Part shown: piece after piece, positions 8,629-18,155 of the stretch
How the letters are laid out: each line of letters begins with the position of its first letter
Numbering within the stretch: the stretch's first letter is position 1
Made by a program: the position numbers and the translations under genes
Assembly (NCBI RefSeq): GCF_017086405.1
Contig: NZ_CP070973.1
Coordinates: 4,744,739-4,808,738 of the forward strand
From: Mycobacterium gordonae
GTDB lineage: Bacteria > Actinomycetota > Actinomycetes > Mycobacteriales > Mycobacteriaceae
Reading direction: 5' to 3'
DNA length: 64,000 nt
The notes under the pieces: generated by a model
Seen by the model: the letters and a program-made list of their open reading frames with translations, nothing else
Told to the model about the DNA's origin: nothing
Database searches by the model: none

Positions 8629-9145
8629 CACTGCGTCCGCGCCAGCTATGACGAGGCACCGCGCCGGGTGTCGAGGCCTGACCAGCGCTGCTGACCAGCC
8701 CGCGCCCGGCGTGGCCTGGTTCGACGGAGCCGGTTCGGCCGAAACGGTGAGGCCGCCCCAGCCTTGGGGCGGTGCGGCCTCACCGGATCGTTGCCCATGT
8801 CGTCGCGGAACGAATCCCAACCAATCCTGTTGCCGCCAATTGCGTGTCGCCAGCCCGATTCGCCTGTCCCGTTTGTTGGCCGCCGGCATCGCCCATCGCA
8901 GTGGCGGTCGGCTTTGCGGCGAGTCGACCGCCGCGGGCCGGAACGACTGTCAGTGGGAGCGGCTGGCGCGCGCCGACGATCGCGATGCGTAGGCAAATCC
9001 GCTGCCTCTGAACGAAATCTGGACGCCACCACACCATGCCGGTCGGTGCTCGGCACCCCGCAACGACCCGACGATTTCCGCGGACACACTGTGTTCATAG
9101 GGCTGACCTGTTCCGGCAGGGCGGGCGACGGGCTACGGTCGGGGA
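8629..9145. other. Intergenic region, hairpin but no gene seen
   Basis: These 517 bp separate the secreted pair from the acyl-CoA dehydrogenase gene. The only clear structure is a strong hairpin at 8746-8784. Open frames here lack a ribosome binding site and recognisable sequence. Confidence 0.5.
8746..8784 (+). terminator. Strong bulged hairpin, probable terminator
   Basis: GGTGAGG + CCGCCCCA (8746-8760) pairs with TGGGGCGG (8765-8772) and CCTCACC (8778-8784) around a 4-nt loop with a 5-nt bulge. That makes 15 base pairs, nearly all G-C, about 120 nt after the second secreted-protein gene. There is no T-tract, which is common for mycobacterial terminators, so termination is inferred. Confidence 0.5.
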
Positions 9146-11086
9146 ATGGCGTCAGACAACAAGAGCACTGCCGACTACATCCGCGACGCGCTCGACGGGC
9201 GTTGGCGCGACGTGAAGAACGAGACACGGGCGAAGCTCTCGCACGAGGCGTTCCGTCCGCACCACACTCCCAACACGGTCATCGCCCGCGCCAAGGTCGC
9301 CGAGCAGATGCAAATGATGGCCGCGGCCGGTGTTTCCGACGAGGGGTTCCGCAAGGAGCACGGCGGCACCGGCGATGTCGGCGCAGCGGTCACGATGATC
9401 GAGATGCTGGCGATGTCGGACCTGTCCCTGATGGTCAAGGCCGGCGTGCAGTGGGGCCTGTTCGGGGGCGCCGTGGAGAACCTGGGCACCGAGCGTCACG
9501 CCTCGTACGTCAAAGACATCATCACCCTGGATCTGCTCGGTTGTTTCGCGATGACCGAGACCGGGCACGGCAGTGACGTTCAGGCACTGGAGACCACGGC
9601 GACCTACGACGTCGAGACCGAAGAGTTCGTCGTCAACTCCCCCACGCCGACGTCCCGCAAGGACTACATCGGCGGTGCGGCCGAAACCGCTACCATTGCA
9701 GCGGTTTTCGCGCAGCTCATCACCCACAAGGACGGCAAGCCAGTCAACCACGGCGTGCACTGCGTCCTGGTCCCGATCCGCGACGCAGACGGCAACGACC
9801 TGCCGGGGGTGACCACCTCGGACTGCCACTACAAGGGCGGCCTGCCCGGCGTCGACAACGGCCGCATCATGTTCGACAACGTTCGGGTACCGCGGGTCAA
9901 CCTGCTGAACAAATACGGCGAGGTCGCGCCGGACGGCACCTACAGCTCACCGATCGACAATGCTAACCGCCGCTTCTTCACGATGATCGGTACGCTGATC
10001 CGAGGCCGCGTCACCGTCGGCGGCAGTGCCGGTAACGCGGCTCGCGTCGCGCTGGACATCGCCACTCGTTATGCGTTGCAGCGCAGGCAGTTCAACGCCC
10101 CCGGCGACGACGACCGCGAAGTGCTGATCATGGACTACCTGGTGCACCAGCGACGGCTGTTCCCGTTGATCGCGAAGTCGTATGCGCTGCAGTTCGCTCA
10201 GAACGAATTGGTGTCCAAGTGCCACGACCTGCAGACCGCTGATGTCGTGGACGCCGAGGAGCAGCGTGAACTGGAAGCGCGTGCCGCCGGCCTGAAGGCA
10301 GCCAATACCTGGCATGCGTCACGCGCCATCCAGGAGGCCCGAGAAGCGTGCGGCGGCGCCGGCTACATGGCCGAGAATCGGCTGATCGGACTGCGGGCCG
10401 ACACCGACGTGTTCACCACCTTCGAGGGTGACAACCACGTGCTGACCCAACTGGTGGCCAAGGAACTGCTGACCGCCTACGCCGACGACATCAAGAGCAT
10501 GAGCCCGGTCGAGTGGGTGCGTTTCGCGGCCAACACGGTAGGCGACCGGGTGAAGAAACGCACTGCGGCCGAAGCGATCCTGCAGCGCATCGTCGACTCC
10601 AGGCAGGACAACGAGGAGGAAGGCAGCCTGTTCAACCGCGGCACCCAGGTCCAGATGTTCGAAGACCGCGAAGACTACCTGCTGTCCTCGGTAGCGCGCC
10701 GGCTGCAGGGCAAGTCCAAAGAGATGTCGGCCTTCGATGCGTTCAACGCGGTGCAGGATCACGTGCTGCACGCGGCGCAGGCGCACATCGACACGGTAGT
10801 GCTCGAAGCGTTTGTTGCCGGGATCGAGTCATGCCCGGACCGTAAAGCACGCGAACTGCTGGGTGTGGTGTGCGACCTGTACGCGTTGTCGGTGATCGAA
10901 GAGGACAAGGCCTGGTTCATCGAGCACCGTTACCTGTCAACCGAGCGGGCCAAGGCGGTCACCCGCGGCATCAACGATCGGTGCCGGGTACTGCGACCGC
11001 ACGCCAGGACGCTGGTCGACGGGTTCGGCATCCCGGAGCAGCTGCGTTACGCCGAGATGCTGCACCCGGAGAATCTTCCCGACTAG
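9146..11086 (+). CDS. Acyl-CoA dehydrogenase / acyl-CoA oxidase family protein
   Basis: A 646-residue flavoprotein, longer than the usual 380-residue FadE enzymes and closer to acyl-CoA oxidases. The middle-domain flavin/substrate motif is CFAMTETGHGSDVQ (about 133-146); the helical domain has RGRVTVGGSAGNAAR and YALQRRQF; a C-terminal FEGDNHVLTQLVAKELL segment is typical of the oxidase subgroup. It would introduce a trans-2 double bond into acyl-CoA in beta-oxidation. Its stop overlaps the convergent narK stop by 4 bp. Whether the electron acceptor is oxygen or ETF cannot be told from sequence. Confidence 0.85.
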   Translation: MASDNKSTADYIRDALDGRWRDVKNETRAKLSHEAFRPHHTPNTVIARAKVAEQMQMMAAAGVSDEGFRKEHGGTGDVGAAVTMIEMLAMSDLSLMVKAGVQWGLFGGAVENLGTERHASYVKDIITLDLLGCFAMTETGHGSDVQALETTATYDVETEEFVVNSPTPTSRKDYIGGAAETATIAAVFAQLITHKDGKPVNHGVHCVLVPIRDADGNDLPGVTTSDCHYKGGLPGVDNGRIMFDNVRVPRVNLLNKYGEVAPDGTYSSPIDNANRRFFTMIGTLIRGRVTVGGSAGNAARVALDIATRYALQRRQFNAPGDDDREVLIMDYLVHQRRLFPLIAKSYALQFAQNELVSKCHDLQTADVVDAEEQRELEARAAGLKAANTWHASRAIQEAREACGGAGYMAENRLIGLRADTDVFTTFEGDNHVLTQLVAKELLTAYADDIKSMSPVEWVRFAANTVGDRVKKRTAAEAILQRIVDSRQDNEEEGSLFNRGTQVQMFEDREDYLLSSVARRLQGKSKEMSAFDAFNAVQDHVLHAAQAHIDTVVLEAFVAGIESCPDRKARELLGVVCDLYALSVIEEDKAWFIEHRYLSTERAKAVTRGINDRCRVLRPHARTLVDGFGIPEQLRYAEMLHPENLPD

Positions 11087-12546
11087 GCCTTGCGCACCAC
11101 GAGTTCGGCCGCCTGCGCTGCCACCGCGGGGGCGACCGACTTGCGGACGTAGGCGTGCCAGGTCAGCGCCGCGGCAGCCGCGTAGCAGCACATAAAGATC
11201 CAGAAAGCCTCGGTCCCGGCGCCAGTGCTCTGGTAGGAGGCCCGCAACGCGAGGTTGATGCCGACCCCGCCGAGTGCGCCGACGGATGCCACGAAACCGA
11301 TGACCACACCGGAGATGATCCGCGACCACTCCCGACGATCGGCTTCGCCGAGGTCGAGCGAGCGGCTGCAAGTCTCGAAGATCGTCGGGATCATCTTGTA
11401 GACCGATCCGTTGCCCAGCCCGGACAGCACGAAAAGTGCAATGAAGCAAGCAAAATAGCCGGCCATGACGGCGCCGCCGTGATGGTGGCGGTGTTGATGC
11501 ATACTGGCGCTGATCAGCAGTCCCGCGGTGAACGCCATACCGACGAACACCATCAGTGTGAGGCGGCTGCCGCCAATGCGGTCGGCCAGGCGGCCGCCGT
11601 AAACCCTTGCGACAGCGGCCAACAACGGGCCGAGGAAGGCGAGCTCGGCGGCGTGCAGGCTGGCTTGCGCCACGGTTTCCCCGCTCGCCACGAAGTTGTT
11701 TTGCAACACCTGGCCGAACGCGAAGGCGAAACCGATGAACGAGCCGAACGTGCCGAGGTAGAGCAGCGAGAGCAACCACGTGTCCGGGGCCGCGAACATC
11801 GCGCTGATGATCGGTCGCAGCTTTTCCGGCTTGACGTGATGCTGTTCAACGGTATTCGTGCATCGGGTCACGCCGATCACCGCGATCGTCAGCGACACCG
11901 CGTACAGTCCGCACACCAGATATGGCTTGCGGTCGCCTGCGGTGGCCATCACCAGCAGGCCGACCAGCTGGATCGCCGGTACGCCGAGATTGCCGATGCC
12001 GCCGGCCAATCCGAGGGCGGAGCCCTTGAGCCGGTGCGGATAGAAGGCGTTGGCGTTGCTCATCGAGGCAGCGAAATTGCCGCCGCCCAATCCGGTGAGC
12101 GCCGCGCAGACAAGGTAAGGCCACAACGGCAGACCGGGGTGCAGCAGCAACACCATCGTGCCGATGACAGGCAACAGCAGGGCCGCCGACGAAAGGATCG
12201 CCCAGTTCCGTCCTCCGAAGACCGCGGTGGCCAACGAGTAGGGCATGCGCAGGCAGGCTCCGACCAACGTCGCGGTGATGCCCAGCAGCAGCTTGTCACC
12301 GGTCGAAAACCCATACACCTTTTCCGGCATGAACAGTTCCATCACCGGCCACAGCGTCCACACCGAGTAACCGAGATGCACGGTGACGACCGACCACAAC
12401 AGGTTCCGTCGCGCAATGACCTTGTTGCCGGCTTCCCAGGCCACCACATCTTCGGCGTCCCAGTGCGTGATGTGACGCGGGCCACGGCGACTACTGTCAA
12501 CGTCGCCGCATGACTCCACCCTTGGCGGCAGCGTCTGCGAGTACAT
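11083..12546 (-). CDS. narK1: Nitrate/nitrite transporter NarK family (MFS)
   Basis: The ATG at 12546 follows GAGGAGGG and gives 487 residues with about twelve hydrophobic segments. The nitrate signature is visible: GLGGGNFAASMSNANAF and GLAGGIGNLG (around 150-185), and later GLGNGSVYKMIP. It sits at the position of M. tuberculosis narK1 (Rv2329c). Next to an assimilatory-type nitrate reductase, a role in nitrate uptake or nitrite export is likely. Further upstream in-frame starts exist but lack a better ribosome site. A His-rich loop (HQHRHHH) lies about residue 365. Confidence 0.88.
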   Translation of the reverse strand: MYSQTLPPRVESCGDVDSSRRGPRHITHWDAEDVVAWEAGNKVIARRNLLWSVVTVHLGYSVWTLWPVMELFMPEKVYGFSTGDKLLLGITATLVGACLRMPYSLATAVFGGRNWAILSSAALLLPVIGTMVLLLHPGLPLWPYLVCAALTGLGGGNFAASMSNANAFYPHRLKGSALGLAGGIGNLGVPAIQLVGLLVMATAGDRKPYLVCGLYAVSLTIAVIGVTRCTNTVEQHHVKPEKLRPIISAMFAAPDTWLLSLLYLGTFGSFIGFAFAFGQVLQNNFVASGETVAQASLHAAELAFLGPLLAAVARVYGGRLADRIGGSRLTLMVFVGMAFTAGLLISASMHQHRHHHGGAVMAGYFACFIALFVLSGLGNGSVYKMIPTIFETCSRSLDLGEADRREWSRIISGVVIGFVASVGALGGVGINLALRASYQSTGAGTEAFWIFMCCYAAAAALTWHAYVRKSVAPAVAAQAAELVVRKA

Positions 12547-12688
12547 GACCCTCCTCACTCTGTGTTCACATCTGTTTCCGGCACGGAAGCTCAAGCGTGC
12601 CAGGCAAACCGGCCTCAAGCACGCCAGAAGCAGCCTGAACCTGCTGTAGGTGTGCTGTAGAAGTGCTGAAGGGGGCGTGAGCTGGGCA

Positions 12689-13189
12689 TCAGCTGGGCGG
12701 CTGATGCGGGATGGGGCCGAGTGCCCTGAGTTTGCCGTCCGGTCCGATCTCGAACTTCACCGTGCCCCTGCCCGAGGGACAGCATTCCTCGTCCTTGTTG
12801 ATGCGCCACTGATACTGCACGGTCACGGTGTCGTCGGCCGGTGCCAGCACCGTGATGTAGGGCTTGGGATTCGGGGTGGGGGAACCCAGCGGAGCGTTGC
12901 GATCGAAGAACAGCAGCTGTTGCGGCGTCGATTCCGAGGCGATGGTGGGGATGATCAGTACCCAGTTGAGCCGGCACTTACGGGCGTGGCCGCGCGCGAT
13001 TTCCACCCATGCAGAACCCGGCACCTCGACCGGGACGGCGGCGATGGCCCGGCGCACCGTGTCGGCGGTCGGACCGTCGGACTCCTTGCAGGAATCCGGC
13101 TTTGCCGACGGTTGGGTCGACGATTGACGGTCGCAACCTGTGACCGCCACACCCAGCATGAGCACGACAGCGCCGAACCGAGACCGCAC
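12689..13189 (-). CDS. lppP: Lipoprotein LppP/LprE family
   Basis: A 166-residue protein from a GTG at 13189. The signal peptide ends in a lipobox (GVAVTGC, Cys19), giving a lipid-anchored exported protein. The mature part has a conserved-looking WVEIARGHARKCRLNWVLI and FFDRN region and a late ECCPSGRGTVKFEIGPDGKL. Position downstream of narK1 matches lppP (Rv2330c), of unknown function. A gap of about 140 bp separates it from narK, so co-transcription is possible. Confidence 0.85.
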   Translation of the reverse strand: MRSRFGAVVLMLGVAVTGCDRQSSTQPSAKPDSCKESDGPTADTVRRAIAAVPVEVPGSAWVEIARGHARKCRLNWVLIIPTIASESTPQQLLFFDRNAPLGSPTPNPKPYITVLAPADDTVTVQYQWRINKDEECCPSGRGTVKFEIGPDGKLRALGPIPHQPPS

Positions 13190-13535
13190 CTCGCGAGCTT
13201 AGCGAAAGGTCCCACCGTCGGGCGCCGCAGCTGGACGCACCCTGTGAATGTCCGTCAAGTTTGGTCAAAACCGCAGGTGCAGGACATGAAACAGGCATCG
13301 GCCTGGGTAGCCTCGGCTCAGCACAACGGGTCGACGAAGACGACAATCTGCCCAGAACGCCGGCACCTGATCACCAGTCGATTCGCGCGCCGAGGTCCGG
13401 CGCCGCACACAACGCCGTACCCCGCTGCGAGAAGTCGGTAAAGCCGCTGAAACCTCGGGGTGTGCGGCACCGAAACATCCCTGGCGGACGATTTCGCAGA
13501 GGTGCCGGTGCGTGAAGGGAGGTTCGGACATCACC
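13190..13535. other. Divergent intergenic region lppP / nitrate reductase
   Basis: About 345 bp between divergent genes that should hold both promoters. I see no strong palindrome or recognisable nitrogen-regulator site. A GTG at 13512 could extend the nitrate reductase by eight residues. Confidence 0.5.
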
Positions 13536-16500
13536 ATGCGATCCGCTGACCACGCCGTAGGCACCGTGTGTGCCTACTGCGGCGTCGGCTGCGGGATGGT
13601 GCTGCAGATCACAACCGACCCGGAAAGCGGTCGGCGTCACATCGCCAGAAGCATTGGGCAAGAGGACCATCCGGCCAACTTCGGCCGGTTGTGCACTAAA
13701 GGTTCGACAACCGCAGACCTTCTCGCCGCAGCGGGGCGAGCAGAGTCGGCATACACGCGGGCCGATCGAGGCCAACCCTTCAAACCCGTCGACACCGACA
13801 CCGCGATCGCGCGATCGGCCGAGCGGTTGCGGGCCCTCATCGACAAACACGGGCCCGACGCGATAGCCCTGTACGTGTCGGGCCAGATGTCACTGGAAGC
13901 TCAGTACCTGGCCAACAAACTGGCCAAGGGTTTCATCGGAACCAATCAGATCGAATCGAATTCGCGACTGTGCATGGCCGGCGCCAGCTCGGGTTACAAG
14001 CTGTCGCTGGGCGCCGACGGACCTCCCGGCTCATATCAGGACTTCGACCACGCCGACGTGTTCTTCGTCATCGGCGCCAATATGGCCGACTGCCATCCGA
14101 TTCTGTTCCTGCGCATGATGGCACGAGTCAAGGCCGGCGCGAAGCTCATCGTCGTTGACCCGCGCCGCACCGCGACCGCCGCCAAAGCCGACCTGTTCCT
14201 GCAGATCGCCCCCGGCTCGGATCTCGCGCTGCTCAACGGATTGCTGCACCTGATCGTGAGCAACGGGCACACCGACCCCGAGTTCATCGCCGAGTTCACC
14301 ACCGGCTGGGAGGTCATGCCCAGCTTCCTAGGCCAGTTCACCCCAGACCGGGTCAGCGACATCACCGGTATTCCTGCCGACGACATCCGCACCGCGGCCC
14401 AATGGATCGGCGAAGCCGCGAACTGGATGAGCTGCTGGACGATGGGCCTCAACCAGAGCACCCACGGCACGTGGAACACCAACGCGATCTGCAATATGCA
14501 TCTGGCCACCGGAGCGATCTGCCGAACCGGCAGCGGCCCGTTCTCGCTCACGGGACAGCCCAACGCTATGGGCGGGCGCGAAATGGGTTACATGGGACCG
14601 GGTTTACCGGGCCAGCGGACGGTCACCAACATCGAGGACCGCGAGTTCACCGAAGACCAGTGGGACATCCCTCGCGGGTCACTGCGCACCGAGGTCAGCG
14701 ACGGCGTCGTCGACATGTTCACCCGCATGGCCGACGGCGAGATCAAGGCCTGCTGGATCATATGCACCAATCCCGTTGCCACCGTTGCCAACCGGCGAAC
14801 GGTGCTGGCCGGCCTGGAGAGCGCGGAGCTGGTGATCACCCAGGACGCCTATTTGGAGACCGAGACCAACGAATACGCCGACGTGGTGCTGCCGGCGGCC
14901 CTGTGGACCGAGTCCGACGGGGTGATGGTCAATTCCGAGCGCAACCTGACCCTGTTTCGCAAGGCGGTCGATCCGCCGGCCCAGGCGCTGCCCGACTGGC
15001 AGATCATCGCCCGAATGGCCTGCGCGATGGGCTTTTCGGAGTCATTCACGTACGGGTCGGCCGAAGAGGTGTTCGAGGAGATCAAGCGGTTCGCCAACCC
15101 CAAGACCGGCTACGACATTCGCGGCGTCAGCTACGAACGGTTACGCCGGACGCCGGTGCAGTGGCCCTGCCCTCCCGATTGCCCCAGCGAGCGCAACCCG
15201 ATCCGCTACCTCAACGACGGCGCCAGCCAGCCCGTGCTGACACGCGAGGACGGGCACGTGCCCCGGCTCGCGTTCCCGACTCCGGACGGCCGGGCCATCT
15301 TCTTCGCCCGGCCGCACCTACCGCCGGATGAGATGCCGGACAACGACTACCCGTTCCTGCTCAACACCGGTCGCCTGCCGCACCAGTGGCACACGATGAC
15401 CAAGACCGGCAAGGTCGCCAAGCTCAACAAACTAAACCCCGGGCCGTTCGTCGAGATCCACCCGGAAGATGCTGCTCGCCAACATATCTCCGATGGTGAT
15501 CGGATCGAGATCGCGTCCCGGCGCGGCCGTGCCGTGCTGCCCGCCGTCGTCACCGACCGGGTGCGGCCGGGCAACTGCTTCGCGCCGTTCCACTGGAACG
15601 ACACCTTCGGCGAATACCTGTCCATCAATGCCGTCACCAATGACGCCGTCGACCCGGTGTCGCGCCAACCCGAATACAAGGCCTGCGCGGTGACATTTAC
15701 CAAAGTCGCAAGCCACACCGACGCGCCACCGCAGCCTGCCGCAACGCCCACCGCAGCGGCAGGAAGCCGGACTCCGCACGTCAGCCTGTCCCAGATCGAG
15801 GCGATCGCCGGGTTCCTCGGCGTCGCAGCCGAACCTGCGCCCGAGTTCGATCCGCACGGTCGCGCCTACCTGGCGGGTCTGCTCGCCGGGCTACGGGCAG
15901 CAGCTGACCATTCCCTGACCGCCCCACCTACCCTGCCGGTCAGCGCACCGTTCGACATCCGCACCCGGATGTGGCTGGACGGCGTGATGGCGGGGATGTG
16001 CTCGCGCACGTCGGCGGCGGAGCGCGACAACGCCAGGAAACCCGATCCTGCGGACCGCCGGGCACCGATCGTGCTGCTGTGGGCCTCCCAGACCGGCAAC
16101 GCCGAGGAACTCGCGGCCGAGGCGGCGGCACGTCTGACCGACGCGGCGCTCCCGGTCGTCCTGCGTGCGATGGCCGATTTCACGCCTGGCGACCTGGCCG
16201 GCACGCGCGAGTTGTTGCTGATCACCAGCACCGCCGGTGACGGTGATCCCCCGACAATGGCGCCGCGCTGTGGCGGGCTCTGTCGGGCGATGGGGCGCCA
16301 CGGTTGACCGGCACCCGCTACGCCGTCCTGGCGCTCGGCGACTCCAACTACAGCGACTTCTGCGGCCATGGACGGAGGCTCGACGAGCGGCTCGCCGAAT
16401 TGGGCGCGACCCGCATCACCGGCCGCGTCGACTGCGAGCCCGACTACGAAGACGCCGCCGCCCGCTGGCTCGACGACATCGTGGGCGCTTTGTCGGACAC

Positions 16501-17671
16501 GCCCATCCGCAAGCCCACCTCCGCCGTCTGCAGCACGCAGCCGTACACCAAGAAGCGGCCCCTGGTCACCGACGTAATCCGCAACACCACGCTGAGTCGG
16601 CCCCGCTCGGCAAAAGATGTGCGCCAGTTGGTCTTTGGCGTACCCGATGCGACCGTTGACTACGCGGCCGGTGACGCGCTCGGGGTATGGCCGCACAACA
16701 ACGAGCAGTTCGTCGACGAATGGCTGACCGTCACCGGATTGGACGGACATACCGAGGTGGAGGTCGCCGACCACGGCGCGATGTCGCTACGCACCGCGCT
16801 GACCCACCGGTTCGAGATCGCCCACATCAGCCCGGACCTGTTGCGCTTCGTGCAACGGCGCACGGCGGACGCCGACGCGGCTACCCGACTCGGCGAGTTG
16901 ATGAGGCCGGAGAACAAGGCTGCACTCGCGGATTGGTCATGGGGGCGGCAGTCGGTGGACCTGCTCGGGCAGGCACCGGTCCGCGCCTCCGTCGACGAGT
17001 GGCTCGCGGTGCTCAAACCTCTCCAGCCGAGACTGTATTCGATCTCGTCGAGCCCCAAGGTGCATCCCGGCGAGGTCCATCTGACCGTATCGCCGGTGCG
17101 CTACAACTTCCGGGGCGTCCCGCGGCGGGGGGTGTGCTCGACCTACCTTGCCGACCGCTCCCCCAGCGACCGGATCGCCATTTATGTACGGAATTCGAAG
17201 AACTTCCGGCCCCCGAGCGACCCGCAGACCCCGATGATCATGATCGGGCCGGGCACCGGGATCGCCCCCTTCCGCGGGTTTCTGCAGGAACGGCGTGCGC
17301 TGGGCCACACCGGACCCAACTGGCTGTTCTTCGGCGAACAGCACGCTGCCACCGACTTCTACTACCGCGACGAAATCCAGGCCATGCACGCCGACGGGCT
17401 GCTCACCGAACTCGACCTGGCGTTCTCCCGTGATCAGCGGGAAAAGGTGTACGTGCAGCATCTGATGCGCAAACGGGGCGCCGACCTGTGGCGCTGGCTG
17501 CGGGACGGGGCTCAGCTGTACGTCTGCGGCAGCGCCGAGCCGATGGCCAAGGACGTCGATCAGGCCATCTGCGACATCGCAGCCGAACACGGCAAACTCG
17601 ATCCCGAGGCGGCCAGGGCCTACGTGCAGGGACTCAGCGCGCACCAGCGCTACCACCGCGATGTGTACTGA
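13536..17671 (+). pseudogene. Fused nitrate reductase (molybdopterin) / diflavin reductase, split by one frameshift
   Basis: The first frame (13536-16307) encodes a molybdopterin oxidoreductase: 4Fe-4S site (VCAYCGVGCG...LCTKG), Mo-ligand Cys in SNSRLCMAGA, MGD-binding regions, then a flavodoxin start (LLWASQTGNAEELA). It loses frame at 16248-16252, where CCCCC stands for an expected CCCCCC. The second frame (TTG 16304 to 17671) continues the flavodoxin domain (ALGDSNYSDFCG), then FAD (RLYSISSSP) and NAD(P)H domains (GPGTGIAPFRGF) and ends in the canonical aromatic residue (HRDVY). Restoring one C gives about 1378 residues, like mycobacterial bifunctional nitrate reductase/sulfite reductase flavoproteins. 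Either a sequencing error or a real mutation. NarK beside it supports nitrate assimilation. Confidence 0.85.
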
Positions 17672-17785
17672 GACGAAGAATTGGGTAACCCCGTAATTTG
17701 ACGGAAACGTCATACGCCTTTCGCTGAAACATGGACGTCGCACCATTCACCCAAGAGATCGTGCACTCGAGGGAGGGTCGTACGC

Positions 17786-18091
17786 ATGGCTCGGGAGTCT
17801 GAAGTGAAGTCTGGGTCTGACGTGCGCACTGTCTGCCCTCGGCACAGCCGAGCCGACCAGGACGTCAACTCGGCCTCTGAAAAAACCACTGGACAGGTCG
17901 AATGGGCCGGATTGCCGGTCAACCTCGACCTGGCGTTCTCTCAAAAGCAGCGCGACAAGGTATACGCCCAGCACCTGAAATTCGAAAGCGCCGGCCGCTT
18001 CCGCCGCCGGGCCCGCGAGGTGTGCACCTGCGACCTGGCCGACCACCCCGAACTCAACGAAGACACGCGCAAGTCCGCATCCGGCTGGTAA
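17786..18091 (+). CDS. Small protein carrying a partial copy of the diflavin reductase C-terminus
   Basis: A 101-residue ORF with GGAGGG upstream of its ATG. Residues 46-68 (VNLDLAFSQKQRDKVYAQHL) match the neighbouring reductase segment LTELDLAFSRDQREKVYVQHL, and the following RFRRRAREVCTCDLADH aligns loosely with LWRWLRDGAQLYVCGSAEP. The DNA is also similar there (CTCGACCTGGCGTTCTC in both). The first 45 residues have no match nearby. It looks like a remnant of a partial tandem duplication that acquired its own start. No cofactor-binding motif is complete, so enzymatic function is unlikely. It occupies the position of Rv2331. Confidence 0.6.
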   Translation: MARESEVKSGSDVRTVCPRHSRADQDVNSASEKTTGQVEWAGLPVNLDLAFSQKQRDKVYAQHLKFESAGRFRRRAREVCTCDLADHPELNEDTRKSASGW

Positions 18092-18155
18092 CCCTCGATT
18101 TGTCGTTCGGCGATACCGTGACGTGACGCCCCTCTAGTCACGGACGGAGCTTGTC

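Noticed and set aside
10870..12513. 547-codon plus-strand ORF across the narK region
   Set aside because: Antisense to narK, low-complexity and without a recognisable domain; narK has clear membrane segments and signature motifs.
16304..17671. Independent reductase gene starting at TTG 16304
   Set aside because: Its N-terminus begins inside a flavodoxin domain whose start is in the preceding frame, so a frameshift explains it better.
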